Assembly (NCBI GenBank): GCA_026168455.1
Contig: CM047427.1
Coordinates: forward strand, 44,421,500 to 44,485,499
Source of the DNA: Theocolax elegans
Taxonomy: Eukaryota; Arthropoda; Insecta; Hymenoptera; Cerocephalidae
DNA length: 64,000 nt
Reading direction: 5' to 3'
Positions 45,577-56,064 of this stretch are shown here, piece by piece; within the stretch, counting starts at the first letter, position 1, and each line of letters starts with the position of its first letter. The notes under the pieces are model-generated. The model was given only the letters and a program-made list of their open reading frames with translations. It made no database searches and was not told where the DNA came from. The translations under genes and the position numbers were made by a program.

Positions 45577-46343
45577 TTTTTTTTAATTTCCTTTTTTTTC
45601 GAAGACGGTTTTTGGACAATGGTACTGTTTTTAAGACTGTCGAAACTATTATTAAACATCGAGTTATATTCGTCACTGTCGGATTGATGTACATCTTTTG
45701 ATTTCGGAGTGTCTGAAAAACTTAACTTTCGAGTCACATCGTCAAACATTCTTCTATTACCGATATACTCTTGAGGTGTCAAGACATCCTTTAAAAACTT
45801 GGTAAATTCTCTTTTTCCCTCTGGATTGGTCGTTTTTCTGTGTCGTGCAGCAAAATTGATTAAATCAATGATATTTGAATTTTTGATCGTCTTACCGTCA
45901 ATGGTCACCAGTCTCTTTCTGTTCCAAAAAATTCTAGTCTTAAAATTATTCAAGTGGTTCAACAAAAGTTCTGATTTTCTTTTATAAACGGATGGAACAC
46001 TGTTTATTATTTTATCGTAAGTAATTTCGTTTTCAATCTCTTAAAATGTATCGTTTGTCAGTGGGTTTGGATATTTTTTTTCAGATTTAAAAAATAAGTA
46101 ACGTTGTAACAACTGTATATATTGTTTTAAACGATCTCTGTCATCTAAAATGTTTGTAGAATCTAAAACTCTTTTCATTTCATCGTCGAGTCTGGAGAGA
46201 TTATCGCCTACAGTTTGCGTTGTTTGTAAGTTTGAAACATTTTCGTTGGGTTTACCGTCCGTAGAGTTTGATGTAACTGATTGCTTTTGAATTCTTTCCA
46301 TATGTTCGGCGGGGACAAGAATCATTTTCTTTGTTCTTTCCAT
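45555..46343 (-). pseudogene. Conserved Polinton structural/accessory protein, split in two
   Basis: Two frames, 46343-46041 (100 codons, starts MERTKKMILVPAEHMERIQK) and 45965-45555 (136 codons, with KTIKNSNIIDLINFAARHRK and LTPQEYIGNRR). In other Polintons these two blocks form one protein: an N-terminal helical half with SRLDDEMKRVL and a C-terminal half around an (N/S)xxDLIN motif. The roughly 75 bases between them contain stops, so one or more indels split the gene. Function is unknown. It lies between integrase and the small hydrophobic-tail protein. Confidence 0.65.
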
Positions 46344-46345
46344 TA

Positions 46346-46720
46346 TTACTGTAAAAGCGTGGAAAAGAGCGTCGATATTATAGGCTGTAGTAGAAACGGT
46401 AAGAAACTACCACCCTTTTGCACGATTATACACTTCTTTTTTTTCCAGCAGCCGTTAGTCTTGTTGCATAATTTTCTGAGAATATTTTTGTGACGTTTTA
46501 ATTTTTTAAATTGACAATCTTTCAAAGGTACTACACCTTGTAAAGTATTTAAAGCGCACTCACAAATATATTTAATTAATTTTTTATCGGCGGTTTTTAA
46601 TATTGCTAAACGTTGCTCTTTGTTTGCTCGTGCTAAAGCGTGCAACAGAACAACGTACCTTTGTTCAAATACTTTTGATTTATTTTTTACTCGGAAAGAT
46701 TTCGATGTAGTCTTTGCCAT
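46346..46720 (-). CDS. Small conserved Polinton protein with hydrophobic C-terminus
   Basis: 124 codons, complete. A basic N-terminal half with ARANKEQRLAILKTADKKLI, then KLKRHKNILRKLCNK, a VQKGG turn and a hydrophobic end (FLPFLLQPIISTLFSTLL) that could sit in or disrupt a membrane. This small protein is a regular Polinton neighbour of the ATPase. Role unknown; minor virion or membrane-active is an inference. It begins two bases after (upstream of) the MERTKK gene. Confidence 0.65.
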   Translation of the reverse strand: MAKTTSKSFRVKNKSKVFEQRYVVLLHALARANKEQRLAILKTADKKLIKYICECALNTLQGVVPLKDCQFKKLKRHKNILRKLCNKTNGCWKKKKCIIVQKGGSFLPFLLQPIISTLFSTLLQ

Positions 46721-46773
46721 TATCGTTCTTAAACTGAAGTATCATCTGCTTGATACTTTTATTTATTGTATTT

Positions 46774-47436
46774 TTAAATATATTTTATAAATGTACTATT
46801 ACGATTTTTAGGCACATAGACGTAATGAAACTCGTCGTCTGGAAATATACAGCTTCGAAATCGAAACTCGTCGGGTGTTGCCTGCGTCAAATCTAATAAA
46901 AGATAACCGTATGCCTGTTTTACAGCATCTAGATATGCTTCCTGCAAAAATTTAGCGTCTTCGGGGTACACTTGTCGCGCGAGATATCGAATTTGAGCTT
47001 GGTCCCGAGGATTTTTAAACAACACTATGTAATTTGAGTTTAAGCTGACGTCGCGTTGACCCTGTCCTTGATGAAAAATATTTTGAGTTATAAAAATAAC
47101 ACTTATATTTTTATGATGACATCCTTTGGTAAATAAATCGATTATAACACTGTTTGACGATTCACGCATCAAGTCGTCGATTATAATTAATTTTTTCAAA
47201 TGTGGATCGTTTGAATAATCTTCGGGTCTCGGTAGACCCTCGCGAAATTCAACACACGAAAACTCTTGACTTTTGTAACCATCTTGCCACTCTCCGTAAT
47301 AAAAAATAATCCTATCGAAAACAACGTCGGTCATTTGAGTACGAAACTTTATGAATTTTCGAACCCACACCGATTTACCACAACTCGTAGGACCGGAAAT
47401 CGTACAAGTCCACGGATAACGCCAACGCGTATCCAT
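46774..47436 (-). CDS. ATP: Genome-packaging ATPase (HerA/FtsK-like, adenovirus/Polinton type)
   Basis: 220 codons, complete. Walker A GPTSCGKS at residues 15-22, Walker B KLIIIDDLM at about 82-90, then a sensor-type stretch SVIFITQNIFHQGQGQRD near 132-150. Length fits the short A32-like packaging ATPases of Polintons. It would drive DNA into the preformed capsid. It is the first gene of the minus-strand block. Upstream lies a GC-rich spacer that separates it from the divergently transcribed Tudor gene. Confidence 0.9.
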   Translation of the reverse strand: MDTRWRYPWTCTISGPTSCGKSVWVRKFIKFRTQMTDVVFDRIIFYYGEWQDGYKSQEFSCVEFREGLPRPEDYSNDPHLKKLIIIDDLMRESSNSVIIDLFTKGCHHKNISVIFITQNIFHQGQGQRDVSLNSNYIVLFKNPRDQAQIRYLARQVYPEDAKFLQEAYLDAVKQAYGYLLLDLTQATPDEFRFRSCIFPDDEFHYVYVPKNRNSTFIKYI

Positions 47437-47439
47437 TTT

Positions 47440-47860
47440 GTGATAAGGTCGTTCCGCGTTCGGCGGCGGCGGCGGCGGTCAACGCGCTGCTAGAGTTTTA
47501 GTGTCGTTTTATTTAATTAGCTAAACGCGGAATAAAAAGCATATTTAGCGGACGCTGCGCAATGTTAATTTTACAGCGTTGCGCAGACCAGCTGACCCAG
47601 CGACGTACGCGGGAAAACCTTGCTTGTACGCGGACGCTGAAAAAAGCTTGTTTGAACGCGCACGCGGAAAAACCTTTTTTGAACGCGTTCGCTTAGAATA
47701 GCTGATTTATGAGCGCGGGTGAGCGGACGAGGTACTATTTCACTAAAACTATTATTATGTAACGCCATCTGTTCAAAATCACAACCATTAAGCGTATAAT
47801 TTATCGATTTTTCCTTTTTTTGAATCCAATATTCTCCCACGATAGGAATGACTGCGATTT
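47440..47860. promoter_or_regulatory. GC-rich spacer upstream of the ATPase, with imperfect repeats
   Basis: A (GGC)n run at 47463-47478 is followed by a group of imperfect units with CGCGGAAAAACCTT, ACGCGGGAAAACCTT and ACGCGGACGCTG (47520-47700). CpG is frequent here though the neighbours are AT-rich. It lies in the gap between divergent genes, so a promoter role is possible. The 89-codon minus frame across it seems to be an artefact. Confidence 0.35.
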
Positions 47861-48735
47861 AACAAATTAACAAAGGAAGGCGTAGTTTTTATTACGAGGT
47901 ATTGTTGACTCATCTACAAAGGAAGATGCGTTGTCCTTTTTCCTTTTTTACAGAAAGAAATGTAATAAAAAATTTTGACTACTTTTCTATTGTACGTTTT
48001 CTAAATTTATATCTGTTTGTCAATTTATTAGTTGTCAATGTATTAGTTTTTCAAATATTTAAAAATAGAATTCCGCGAAGACAAGGTGTCCAAGAAGAAT
48101 ACATGAAAAAATCTTTTGAGTACACGTAACGTATAAAATTTAATTTACGAGATTGAGTAAAAGCTTGAGCATACGATTGTTAAACTTTTTTTAAATAACA
48201 ATATTCAAATATTAGATTCCCACACTTTTAGAGAATGACATCTGTTCAAAGATTATCGTTAAATGAATTATTTATAGAATTTTCTTTATACTCTCAAAAT
48301 TATTCCACGACTCTATAAAAATTTATGTAATTCTTAAAATTTTAAAAATTTACAAAAGAAGTTTTTATTTATTACGCGTATTGTTCATTTACCGACAAAC
48401 GTAGACGCGTGAACTTTCTTTATAGTAAGAAATAAATAATCTTTACGACTTTTTATTGTATATTTTTAAATTTATGACGTTTCATCCGTTTCTTACTTTG
48501 TCAACTACACAAAAACGTACACGGAATAAAAATCTATTCAAACTTTTCTTGCGATATTGCGAGAAAAATAATTTTTACGTATACGCACCTTCCCACGATA
48601 TCCTCCCTTACAACTTACCCTCGATTTTCCTTGGAGGTGGTACCTAAGTAACGCTGCAACCTCACCATTGGCCAAAATTTTTTCCTATTTTATTTTACTC
48701 CCTCAGCTAATTTTTCCACCTCTACTCGTCGTCGA
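47861..48735. repeat. AT-rich spacer with a degenerate about 480-bp tandem repeat
   Basis: Segments at about 47880-48010 and 48360-48480 share the order TTTTATT-ACG(A/C)G-TATTGTT-ACT/ATT-ACAAA-GAAGATGCG/GTAGACGCG, then AGAAAT, GACT-TTTTATTGTA. Short plus frames (75 and 63 codons) occur in both, with no recognised features. Confidence 0.4.
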
Positions 48736-48736
48736 C

Positions 48737-48771
48737 TTAAATATCGAAACTTTGTGTAGGGAGAGTCAGTC
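48737..48771 (+). promoter_or_regulatory. TATA-like box and initiator for the Tudor gene
   Basis: TTAAATAT at 48737-48744 and an arthropod-type initiator TCAGTC at 48766-48771, about 29 bases apart and about 40 bases before the ATG at 48810. The spacing fits a standard Pol II core promoter. Confidence 0.55.
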
Positions 48772-48809
48772 ATTTTTTAAAACTACAGCTAAAATAGAAT
48801 TTTGGCAAA

Positions 48810-49633
48810 ATGTCGAGTAACTGTAGGATCCACGTTTTGAGAGATTTAAAACATCGCGACATGAGAAGAATAATTAATTCGAAACAAAGTGTAAGAGTGT
48901 CAACGTTTCATACCCCTTCGTCTTTCTACGTACAAATAATCGACGAAGACGAAGCGTACAGTGCTCAACAGAAGGAAATCAACGAGTATTACGAAGTAGT
49001 ACCGAAATACATTCACACCGAAAAAATTGTGTCTGAAAATAATCAAGAAAGAGTAGTCATTGTACCTGTGACTAGTAAATTAAATTATGCAGACCTTTAT
49101 GTAAGTATACAAAGAAATTTAAACAATGACAATGAAAATTAATTTAATAATTAAATAATTTATTAATATTATTTTTTCAGCCAAGTCAGTTTATTGCTAT
49201 AAAGGTAAACGGTGAATGGGGACGATATATCACGGATGACGTCATCGAACGTTGCAGATCGGTAGACACTGGAGATAGTATCGAGCTTACCCAAGACGTA
49301 ATAGAAAATGGGATCTATGACTTGGACGATCGTTTCATGCTGCTACCCTCGAGAGTCATACTATGCGGACTTTCAAACATATTACCAAAAACTGATAAAC
49401 CGCATCGATGGACCGTCAAAGCTTGTAAAATTATGAAGGACGTAATGACTGATCGAAAGTTAACCGCAATTTTTCAGCATAAAGGACTATTTCACGACTC
49501 TGCGTATACTTGCTTAACGTGTCAAGATAATACCGAGATACATTTAGGTTGGTTACTCGTAGCGTTAGATTTAGCGATATTCGATGCAAGCGGAATTCAT
49601 CATCCACTCTGGCCAACCGATACACCTTGTTAA
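48810..49633 (+). CDS. Extended-Tudor domain protein, one intron, carried inside the Polinton
   Basis: Exon 1 is 48810-49100 (97 codons) and exon 2 is 49181-49633; the intron has GTAAGTATAC at 49101 and TTTTTTCAG ending at 49180. The joined frame is 247 codons with no internal stop. Residues 34-62 (TPSSFYVQIIDEDEAY, then EINEYYEVV) match the N-terminal strand and helix of an extended Tudor domain. Residues about 97-167 are the Tudor core: FIAIKVNGEWGRYI, RSVDTGDSIEL, then LDDRFMLLPSRVILCGL. Residues 170-247 fit the staphylococcal-nuclease-like half. The usual DYGN of methyl-arginine binders reads DTGD (126-129), so ligand binding may be lost or altered. Such domains bind dimethyl-arginine Piwi proteins and organise piRNA granules. 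It is divergent from the ATPase and convergent with PolB. Confidence 0.85.
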
Positions 49634-49892
49634 TATTAAAAATAAAAACTCTTACCTTGGAAATGTTATATTATTGTTATTAGAATTTAAAATTTGATAA
49701 TAAATATATGTTTGAAATATAATTGATTGTACGTTTATTTAAATACCTGAAAATAAAAATAAAAGGATAAGGAACAGAATAGGGGAAAAAAAGTAAATTG
49801 CAAATGTTTAATTTTTAAAATAAATATTTAATTATCATTAACGTTATATTTATATACATATATACATAGAGTTATAATTGAACGCAGGACAA
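49634..49892. other. AT-rich 3' intergenic region between convergent genes
   Basis: It holds several AATAAA sites usable by the Tudor transcript (for example near 49642-49647 and 49700). No gene. Confidence 0.5.
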
Positions 49893-52800
49893 TTATATAT
49901 GACCGAACGGAAGAGACAAAGTATTTGAAACAAATCTTCGTTTTTTCAAAACGACGCTACAAGTTTTTGTTTCTTCGCGAGTGATAACTTCGTGGAATCG
50001 GGTCCTTGCAATCGAATTGAACTGCAATTGTATTTTATTTTTATCGTCATCGTTTCTATTATTAATAAGATTTACGATACTGTCAAAATTAATCTTTTTA
50101 GAATTTTCATAATTTAATTTTATTCCTTTAATTTTACAAATTTCAAATGTTTCATTTTTACTATTTCTTACCTTGAAAGCATAAAATTTTGGACCTCCTG
50201 AAACAAATTTTTCAATATATGAACCTTTACCGTAAATTTCCAATTCGCAGGTTAATTCGCCTAGCATGGACCCTACCTTTGGTTCGTACGTATCACTCGG
50301 TTTACTTGTAAAAATAATTGAGTCGGTGTCGTAGTAAAGTACGCGTCTATCTAGTTTTTCTAAATACGAGTACAATAACAAACGAGCCTGTGCTGTAGTG
50401 TAGGCGGCGATCGCTACGTTACTACCCCCCGACTCAGTTTCTGTTTCTTTAATGTATTCTATAGAGACATAGAGTACCTCGTCGTTCGCTATAACGATTT
50501 GTTTCACATTTATCTCGGGGTCTGAAAAAAGTTTGAGCAAGCTTTGATAATCTTTGACGATTTCCGTTCTCGTCAGATTATCGCGTTGCCCAAACTTTCC
50601 CCAGAATAAATTTAAACATAATTTAGCTACCGAGCGTAAACCAGGGTTTTTTTAATTAATTTCGGATCTAAATTTATACCCTCTTTATTTTTATACTCTT
50701 CTATAAATTGTTTTTCTTTTATGTCGTCTGTACATTCACTGGGATACCCACTGGCCTCTTGCTTTAATTTTAAAAAAGTATTAATATATTCGTTAAAAAG
50801 ACCGTCTGTATTGGCTGTATATTGACAAACACTATACTGCCAAATCGCGTGAATTTTTATTAATTTATAGCCGCGTTCTAAACTTTTTTTTATTTCATCA
50901 GACACCCATGTACCGGTAAAAATACGTTCTTCCTCCCAGTCGTGCGTACACTCTTGCTCATTTAGCATTTCTGTACACGTACGACACAATGGAAAAAGTA
51001 ATCTTTCGTGCATTTTTACCGGTAACACGGGATGAAATAAATTTCGCGGAGGTAAAATGTCGCATTTTACTAAACCTTCGACATTATTGAAATTTTTAAA
51101 ATCGGTACCTGCTAATTCGTTACAATTTTGACCAATATAAATTTTTGGATGACCTAGCGGGTATTTTCCGTACTTGTTAATGTACGGATACAGCGAACAT
51201 ACGTCTAAATATTTAATTTTTTCGCTGTCTTTCGTCTCGTACATAATTACGGTATTACCTGTACGACCACCGTAAAACGCATCCCTCGGTTCTATTTTAA
51301 TCCCTTTTAAAAGAGGATGTGATTTTAAAAAGTTATTTAAATCGGTATTATCTGATAAATATTCTTTGAAATCACACCCCCACATTTCTATTACAATATA
51401 TTCGAAGCTTTCAATGTTTTTAGTTTTTAAAACGGTTTTTTCGTAACGACTGTTAAAAGTCGAACCGTCTGTTAAAATTTTATCACGACTCAACGAAAAA
51501 CAGCGAGGACACCCGTGGTAAAAACAACCGTGATATTCATAAACGGTACCCTTATGGTTTACGCTCGGTAAAAAACCATCAACTCGGAAACCTTCGGTTA
51601 AAATATATTCTCGAGCGCGTGCGGCGTGTATAATTTCGCGACCGATTTTTTTTTCTTCGCACAGAAGCCACGAAATAGCTTCTTGTGAATTTTGTCCCGT
51701 TTGCGCATAGCCAGTTGACGGTATTATACCTATTGTATCTTTTTTTCAAAAATTTTTACGGTATAATATCGAACAGGCTGAAGCTATCGTTACAGCTTCT
51801 TCAAATGGGCAAACGTTATATTTTTAAATATTTCGCGAAAATTTATACACGCCTCTCGCAATATATTTACATCGTCTATACAATATTTTATTATTTCGTT
51901 GCGTAAATTATATACATTATTTTTGTCAATACTATTGTTCCAATTATAGAAGGTTTGTCGATCTTCGTTCGACATCGTTTCGGGGGAAAAATATTTATCA
52001 TCCGGAATCGAGCCTACATAATTTATATTTTCTTTTGTATTAAAAAGATGTGGAAAGTAGCCTTTCTTTACATCAACTGAAAGCCCAAATGCTTTGGGTA
52101 AATTTGCCAATTTCATTGGCATGTAATTGATACTATCAATAAATTTTGTATTTTTTAATTGCAATTTTATAATATTTCGACCGTTCATAATAACGGATGG
52201 CGAAACATTTTCATTAAAATAAATTTTTGAAAAATCGATTAAATATTTTAAAATAAATTGAGAATCGAAAGCCCGTGCGTTATGCGCAATACAAATAATA
52301 TCATTAAAATTCGTTTTTCTTCGAATGACTAAATTTAAGAAATCACGTATCGAATTATTACCTTCGAATACGTGTTGACGAACACCGCAAATCGAACACA
52401 AATTTTTCAAATCGGTTTTTTTACAATCGTCGCAACATAATTGTGCGACACATAAATTAACACTATGTTTCAAAGATTTTTCTCCGTAAATTTCATCTTG
52501 ACGGGTCTCAAAATCATAAAAAACAAATTGAGTAGTCGGATGATAATTATTTTTCCTCCTTACACGCGTTTCTTGAATTGGTTCAATATTACATAATTTA
52601 TTTATAGAATGTCTCGAACGACATCTACTACAATATTTTTCACCGCAAATGTGTAATTCTTTTCTTAAATCTACAATAAGGTTACATGTAGAACAATATT
52701 TTAAACTATCGCATACGCTTTTTACAGTTTTTTTTGATGCTTTGCAGCTTATCGAGCCGGGTCGCTTGTGCATTTGAAAACACGCGTCATTATAAAATAC

Positions 52801-53960
52801 GCGCTTACAATCAATGCACGAAATTTCGTTTAATTTTTCACAATTTGAATCATTTAAACATTGAGTGCATTGTTTCGTACACTTGTGAGACAGAACGTTT
52901 TTGTATGCTACATTGCAATTTATGCAATATCGAAATTTTGACACGATACCTAATATATTTAAGATTAAATCAAAATGTTTATTATTAAAATTATACAATA
53001 AATAAATTGTTTTAATATTTATACTTTCGTCAGAAAAATACGATGTTCCGTCAAAAATCGGTTTTGCGCCTTTTCCAAAATTATTTTCTTCAAAAATTAT
53101 TAATTTTATATTTTTTCAAGAAAATAATTTTGAAATAACCTAAATTCATCAGGACCACATCCGTTTTCTGGAACTTTTATTTTCGCAAGAGTGCACAAGT
53201 TTCGTGCACACTCTGTTTGTCGAAAACGCATGTGGTGAGAAATAGCCTTCCATTCGCTTCGCCATTCGGGAGTGTCTACTTTCCTCGAGTAGACTTCACC
53301 GCAAGCAAGAGCGCGGGGTAGACATAAATTATCTTTATTTTTTATTCTGAGAATTGATTTTTTATGAAAATCAACCTCTTTGTTCTCAACACCCGAATTT
53401 CCCTTTCCGACGGGCATTTCAACGTAAACAACACTGATATTCAACGATTCATCAATTGAAAAATCGGTATTGCTTTGACAGACCTTGCCAAACAATTCCC
53501 ATATTTTAAATTTTGACTCTAAATCGTCCGTGCATGTATTTATTACAAAGTATTATATAAATTTTAATCGGTATTTCGGAACTAATTTGTGTTGCTCAAT
53601 ATTTTTTCAAATATTGCACAAAACCCTCTTTTATTCCCATATTTCTTTTGATCGAAAATCTTGTACGCGTGTAAAACGCGACCCGGCACTTCCTAACGCA
53701 AATTTGTCGGAACTTAAAGTTATTCCGATCATATCACTGTTCGAGCGATCTTTTAATATATAACGAGTTATTTCATGAAACGCGTCTTCGACATATTTAA
53801 CAGGATTTTCGTTTCCTGCATAATCTGTAATCTTAAATTTTATTTCGCGACCTAATGTACGAAAACGGGGCACGTATCGTTCGCTATTTGCCTGAAGATG
53901 TACACGTTGAAATTCAGCGGTACGGCCTCCACCTATTTGTTTTTCACACGAAGACGCTAA
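49893..53960 (-). pseudogene. POLB: Protein-primed-type DNA polymerase B of the Polinton, multiple frame breaks
   Basis: Pieces in transcript order: 53956-53631 and 53495-53106 (N-terminal region with MIGITLSSDKFALGSAGSRF and ILRIKNKDNLCLPRALACG), 52998-51790 (Cys-rich zinc-finger region, then exonuclease motifs FYDFETRQDE, AHNARAFDSQF and YCIDDVNILRE), about 51740-50627 (HGC-type motif, then palm motif A with DVCSLYPYINKYGKYPLGHP), and about 50640-49893 (motif B KLCLNLFWGKFGQ, motif C YYDTDSI). All catalytic motifs are visible, but frames change near 53500-53630, 53000-53106, 51740-51790 and 50640. The homopolymer TTTTTTTCAAAAATTTTT near 51740 is an obvious place for an indel. It would replicate the element genome from a protein primer. 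Confidence 0.85.
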
Positions 53961-54039
53961 ATAAAAATATAATATTATTATTACTATATAATTCGCTTAC
54001 TAATTTTATAAAAATTTAAAAGTTATTATTTTAATTATT

Positions 54040-55096
54040 TTTCAACGCGATGCCGTAAAGAATCGAATGCTCGTAAAATTGAATCGGCTGTTGGCGGATA
54101 CAAGTGAGGGGACAGCTCGTACTCCTCGCTTATCCATACCCCGACTCGCCAAGCCGTCGACAGATATTCTCGATTGTCGAAAAACAATCGTCTTCGAGCT
54201 TAAATATATATTATTAAATTAATATTACTTTTAAACCTATATATGTTTAGAATTATAGAATTATTTTAAACACGTTTATTATTTTCATTATTTTAATTTT
54301 TAATTTTCAATACAGATTATTGTAGTGTTGTATTGAACAAAAAGTGTTAAAATATTTCTATATCTATTGTAAAAAGTAATAAAGTGTTACTCACCGATTT
54401 GCGATATCTGACCTAATGCGTAATCATTTAACGCATATTCTGATACTTTAGGAGTTTTGCAACATATCCATCCAGATCCAAATGGCCTCTCGTCGCGACC
54501 CGATATCCTCCTTTTACGACTACAATTGGGGCTGCTTGGACAACATAGTCGTCATCTTCATCGTCCGAGAGATTTTCATTTCGGCTGGACATTTGAATTT
54601 CCATCCTCTCGATAGCTGTTTGGAATTTCGCGCAAGCTTTTTGTCGATGCAAGCAGCCTCGCGCTCGAGTTCACTTAGCGTCCTCTGCCCTCGACTACGT
54701 ATCTCCGCTATACGTTCTGCTTGACGAATGGTTGGTTCGGGTATTTCTCTCTGAACCGCTATGTCGCCTAACTGCCGACGTAATCGAGGAATACAGCTGT
54801 CCTCCGTATCCGTTATAATTTCTAAAATTTATTTAAGATAAATAATTAAAAAATTGTATAATTATTATTTATATTTATATTTTTAAAACCGAAATAACTA
54901 CCTAATCTTTCGTATGTTTAAAAAATTCGTCCAATAACATATGGTTTCTAAGACCGCGAGAAATTAATATATCACCCGCGATCAACGTTGCAAACTCTTC
55001 GTCATGTAAAAACATTTTATAAATTAAAATAAACTGTTCTACACTTAAAATTCGGATAATTTCGATCATACAATCGCGAGCCTGATTTAACGTCAT
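54040..55096 (-). other. Minus-strand small exons or genes, unrecognised, upstream of PolB
   Basis: Three open stretches with splice-like ends. 55096-54902: 64 codons, starts MTLNQARDCMIEIIRILSVE. About 54822-54395: acceptor TTTTAG on the minus strand and donor GTGAGT at 54394-54389, helical and charged content (RQAERIAEIRSRGQRTLSEL). About 54200-54040: acceptor TTTAAG, encodes RRLFFDNREYLSTAWRVGVW then a stop. An acceptor TTTTATTTAG also precedes the first PolB piece at about 53960. They could be 5' exons of PolB or one spliced accessory gene. I cannot match frames across all junctions; the first stretch ends in TAG just before a GT. Confidence 0.35.
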
Positions 55097-55949
55097 GTTG
55101 CTCCCTAAGAAAATAAAAAAATCGCGATCGAACGTTTCCGTTAATGACGGTATAAAACCGATAAAAATCCAATAATGCGAGATAAAATTAATATAAACTT
55201 ATTATAAATTTTTCCTTCCATTGCGAACACTTGTTTTATTTAGCGTTGCGCGATTTCTATTTTAATAATTATTTAAACGTTCGTTTTTGCAGTTTAAAAT
55301 TTTTCCTGCGTTAATTTGCGAATGTGTGTACTTTTTTATTCAGTGTCACTTTTTTCAGTACATTCACAAATACACTTTCACAGTTTTATAATATATAGTT
55401 TTTATAATAGAACTCGAACACGAAATTATATTTTTATGTACGCGTTTAAGGTTCTTTCGCGTCGAAAGCAAGATTTGGACTAACTACGATCTCCAATTTT
55501 TCCTAGCAAATTAACTTTTCTATGACAACCCCACTCTTACTTTTTTTTGTAAATTTCTAGACACAACGAAAAACCTCAAAGACGTTTAGAAAAATCTTCG
55601 AAAAACGTTACTACGATTGATTGAAAAAGAAGGAAACATAAATTTTTTGCGTTTCGCGTTACTTTACCAACGCCTTACAAATTTCAATAATTGGCAGAAT
55701 TTTACGATCAGGGTTTTCTTTTGAAATTGTACGAACAAAAATTTTTCTTTCGAGGACATCGTCGTCTTTTGCCTTATGCATTTTCGTTCGAAAACAAGTA
55801 TCTTTACGCGTTTTCCTTCTCTTCTAAAATATGTAAAAGAACCTCTTTCTTAATACATGTGACTTTGAAGTTACTTGTACAAACCCGTAACCCTCTAAAT
55901 AGACCCCCTCCTATTTTACGAGCGACCTTTGCGCGGAACCGGCCAGGGG
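55097..55949. other. AT-rich region without supported gene
   Basis: An 87-codon plus frame at 55691-55954 (Phe/Arg-rich) has no recognised features. The rest is AT-rich with scattered ACG-rich words typical of this Polinton's intergenic regions. Confidence 0.4.
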
Positions 55950-55957
55950 TTTAAAAG
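55950..55957 (+). promoter_or_regulatory. TATA-like box upstream of the plus-strand gene remnant
   Basis: TTTAAAAG at 55950-55957, about 115 bases before the ATG at 56065. Confidence 0.35.
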
Positions 55958-56064
55958 GGACACACCGTTCACCCTGAATGCAGTATTACAGCATCTTTTC
56001 TGTAAACTAGTTTCCTATAATCGGTAAACTCGTCGAGACCTGTGCGACATAAAGTATTACAAAG

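Noticed and set aside
47571..47840. 89-codon minus-strand frame upstream of the ATPase
   Set aside because: The second half is made of the CpG-rich repeat units; no similarity to known Polinton proteins that I can see.
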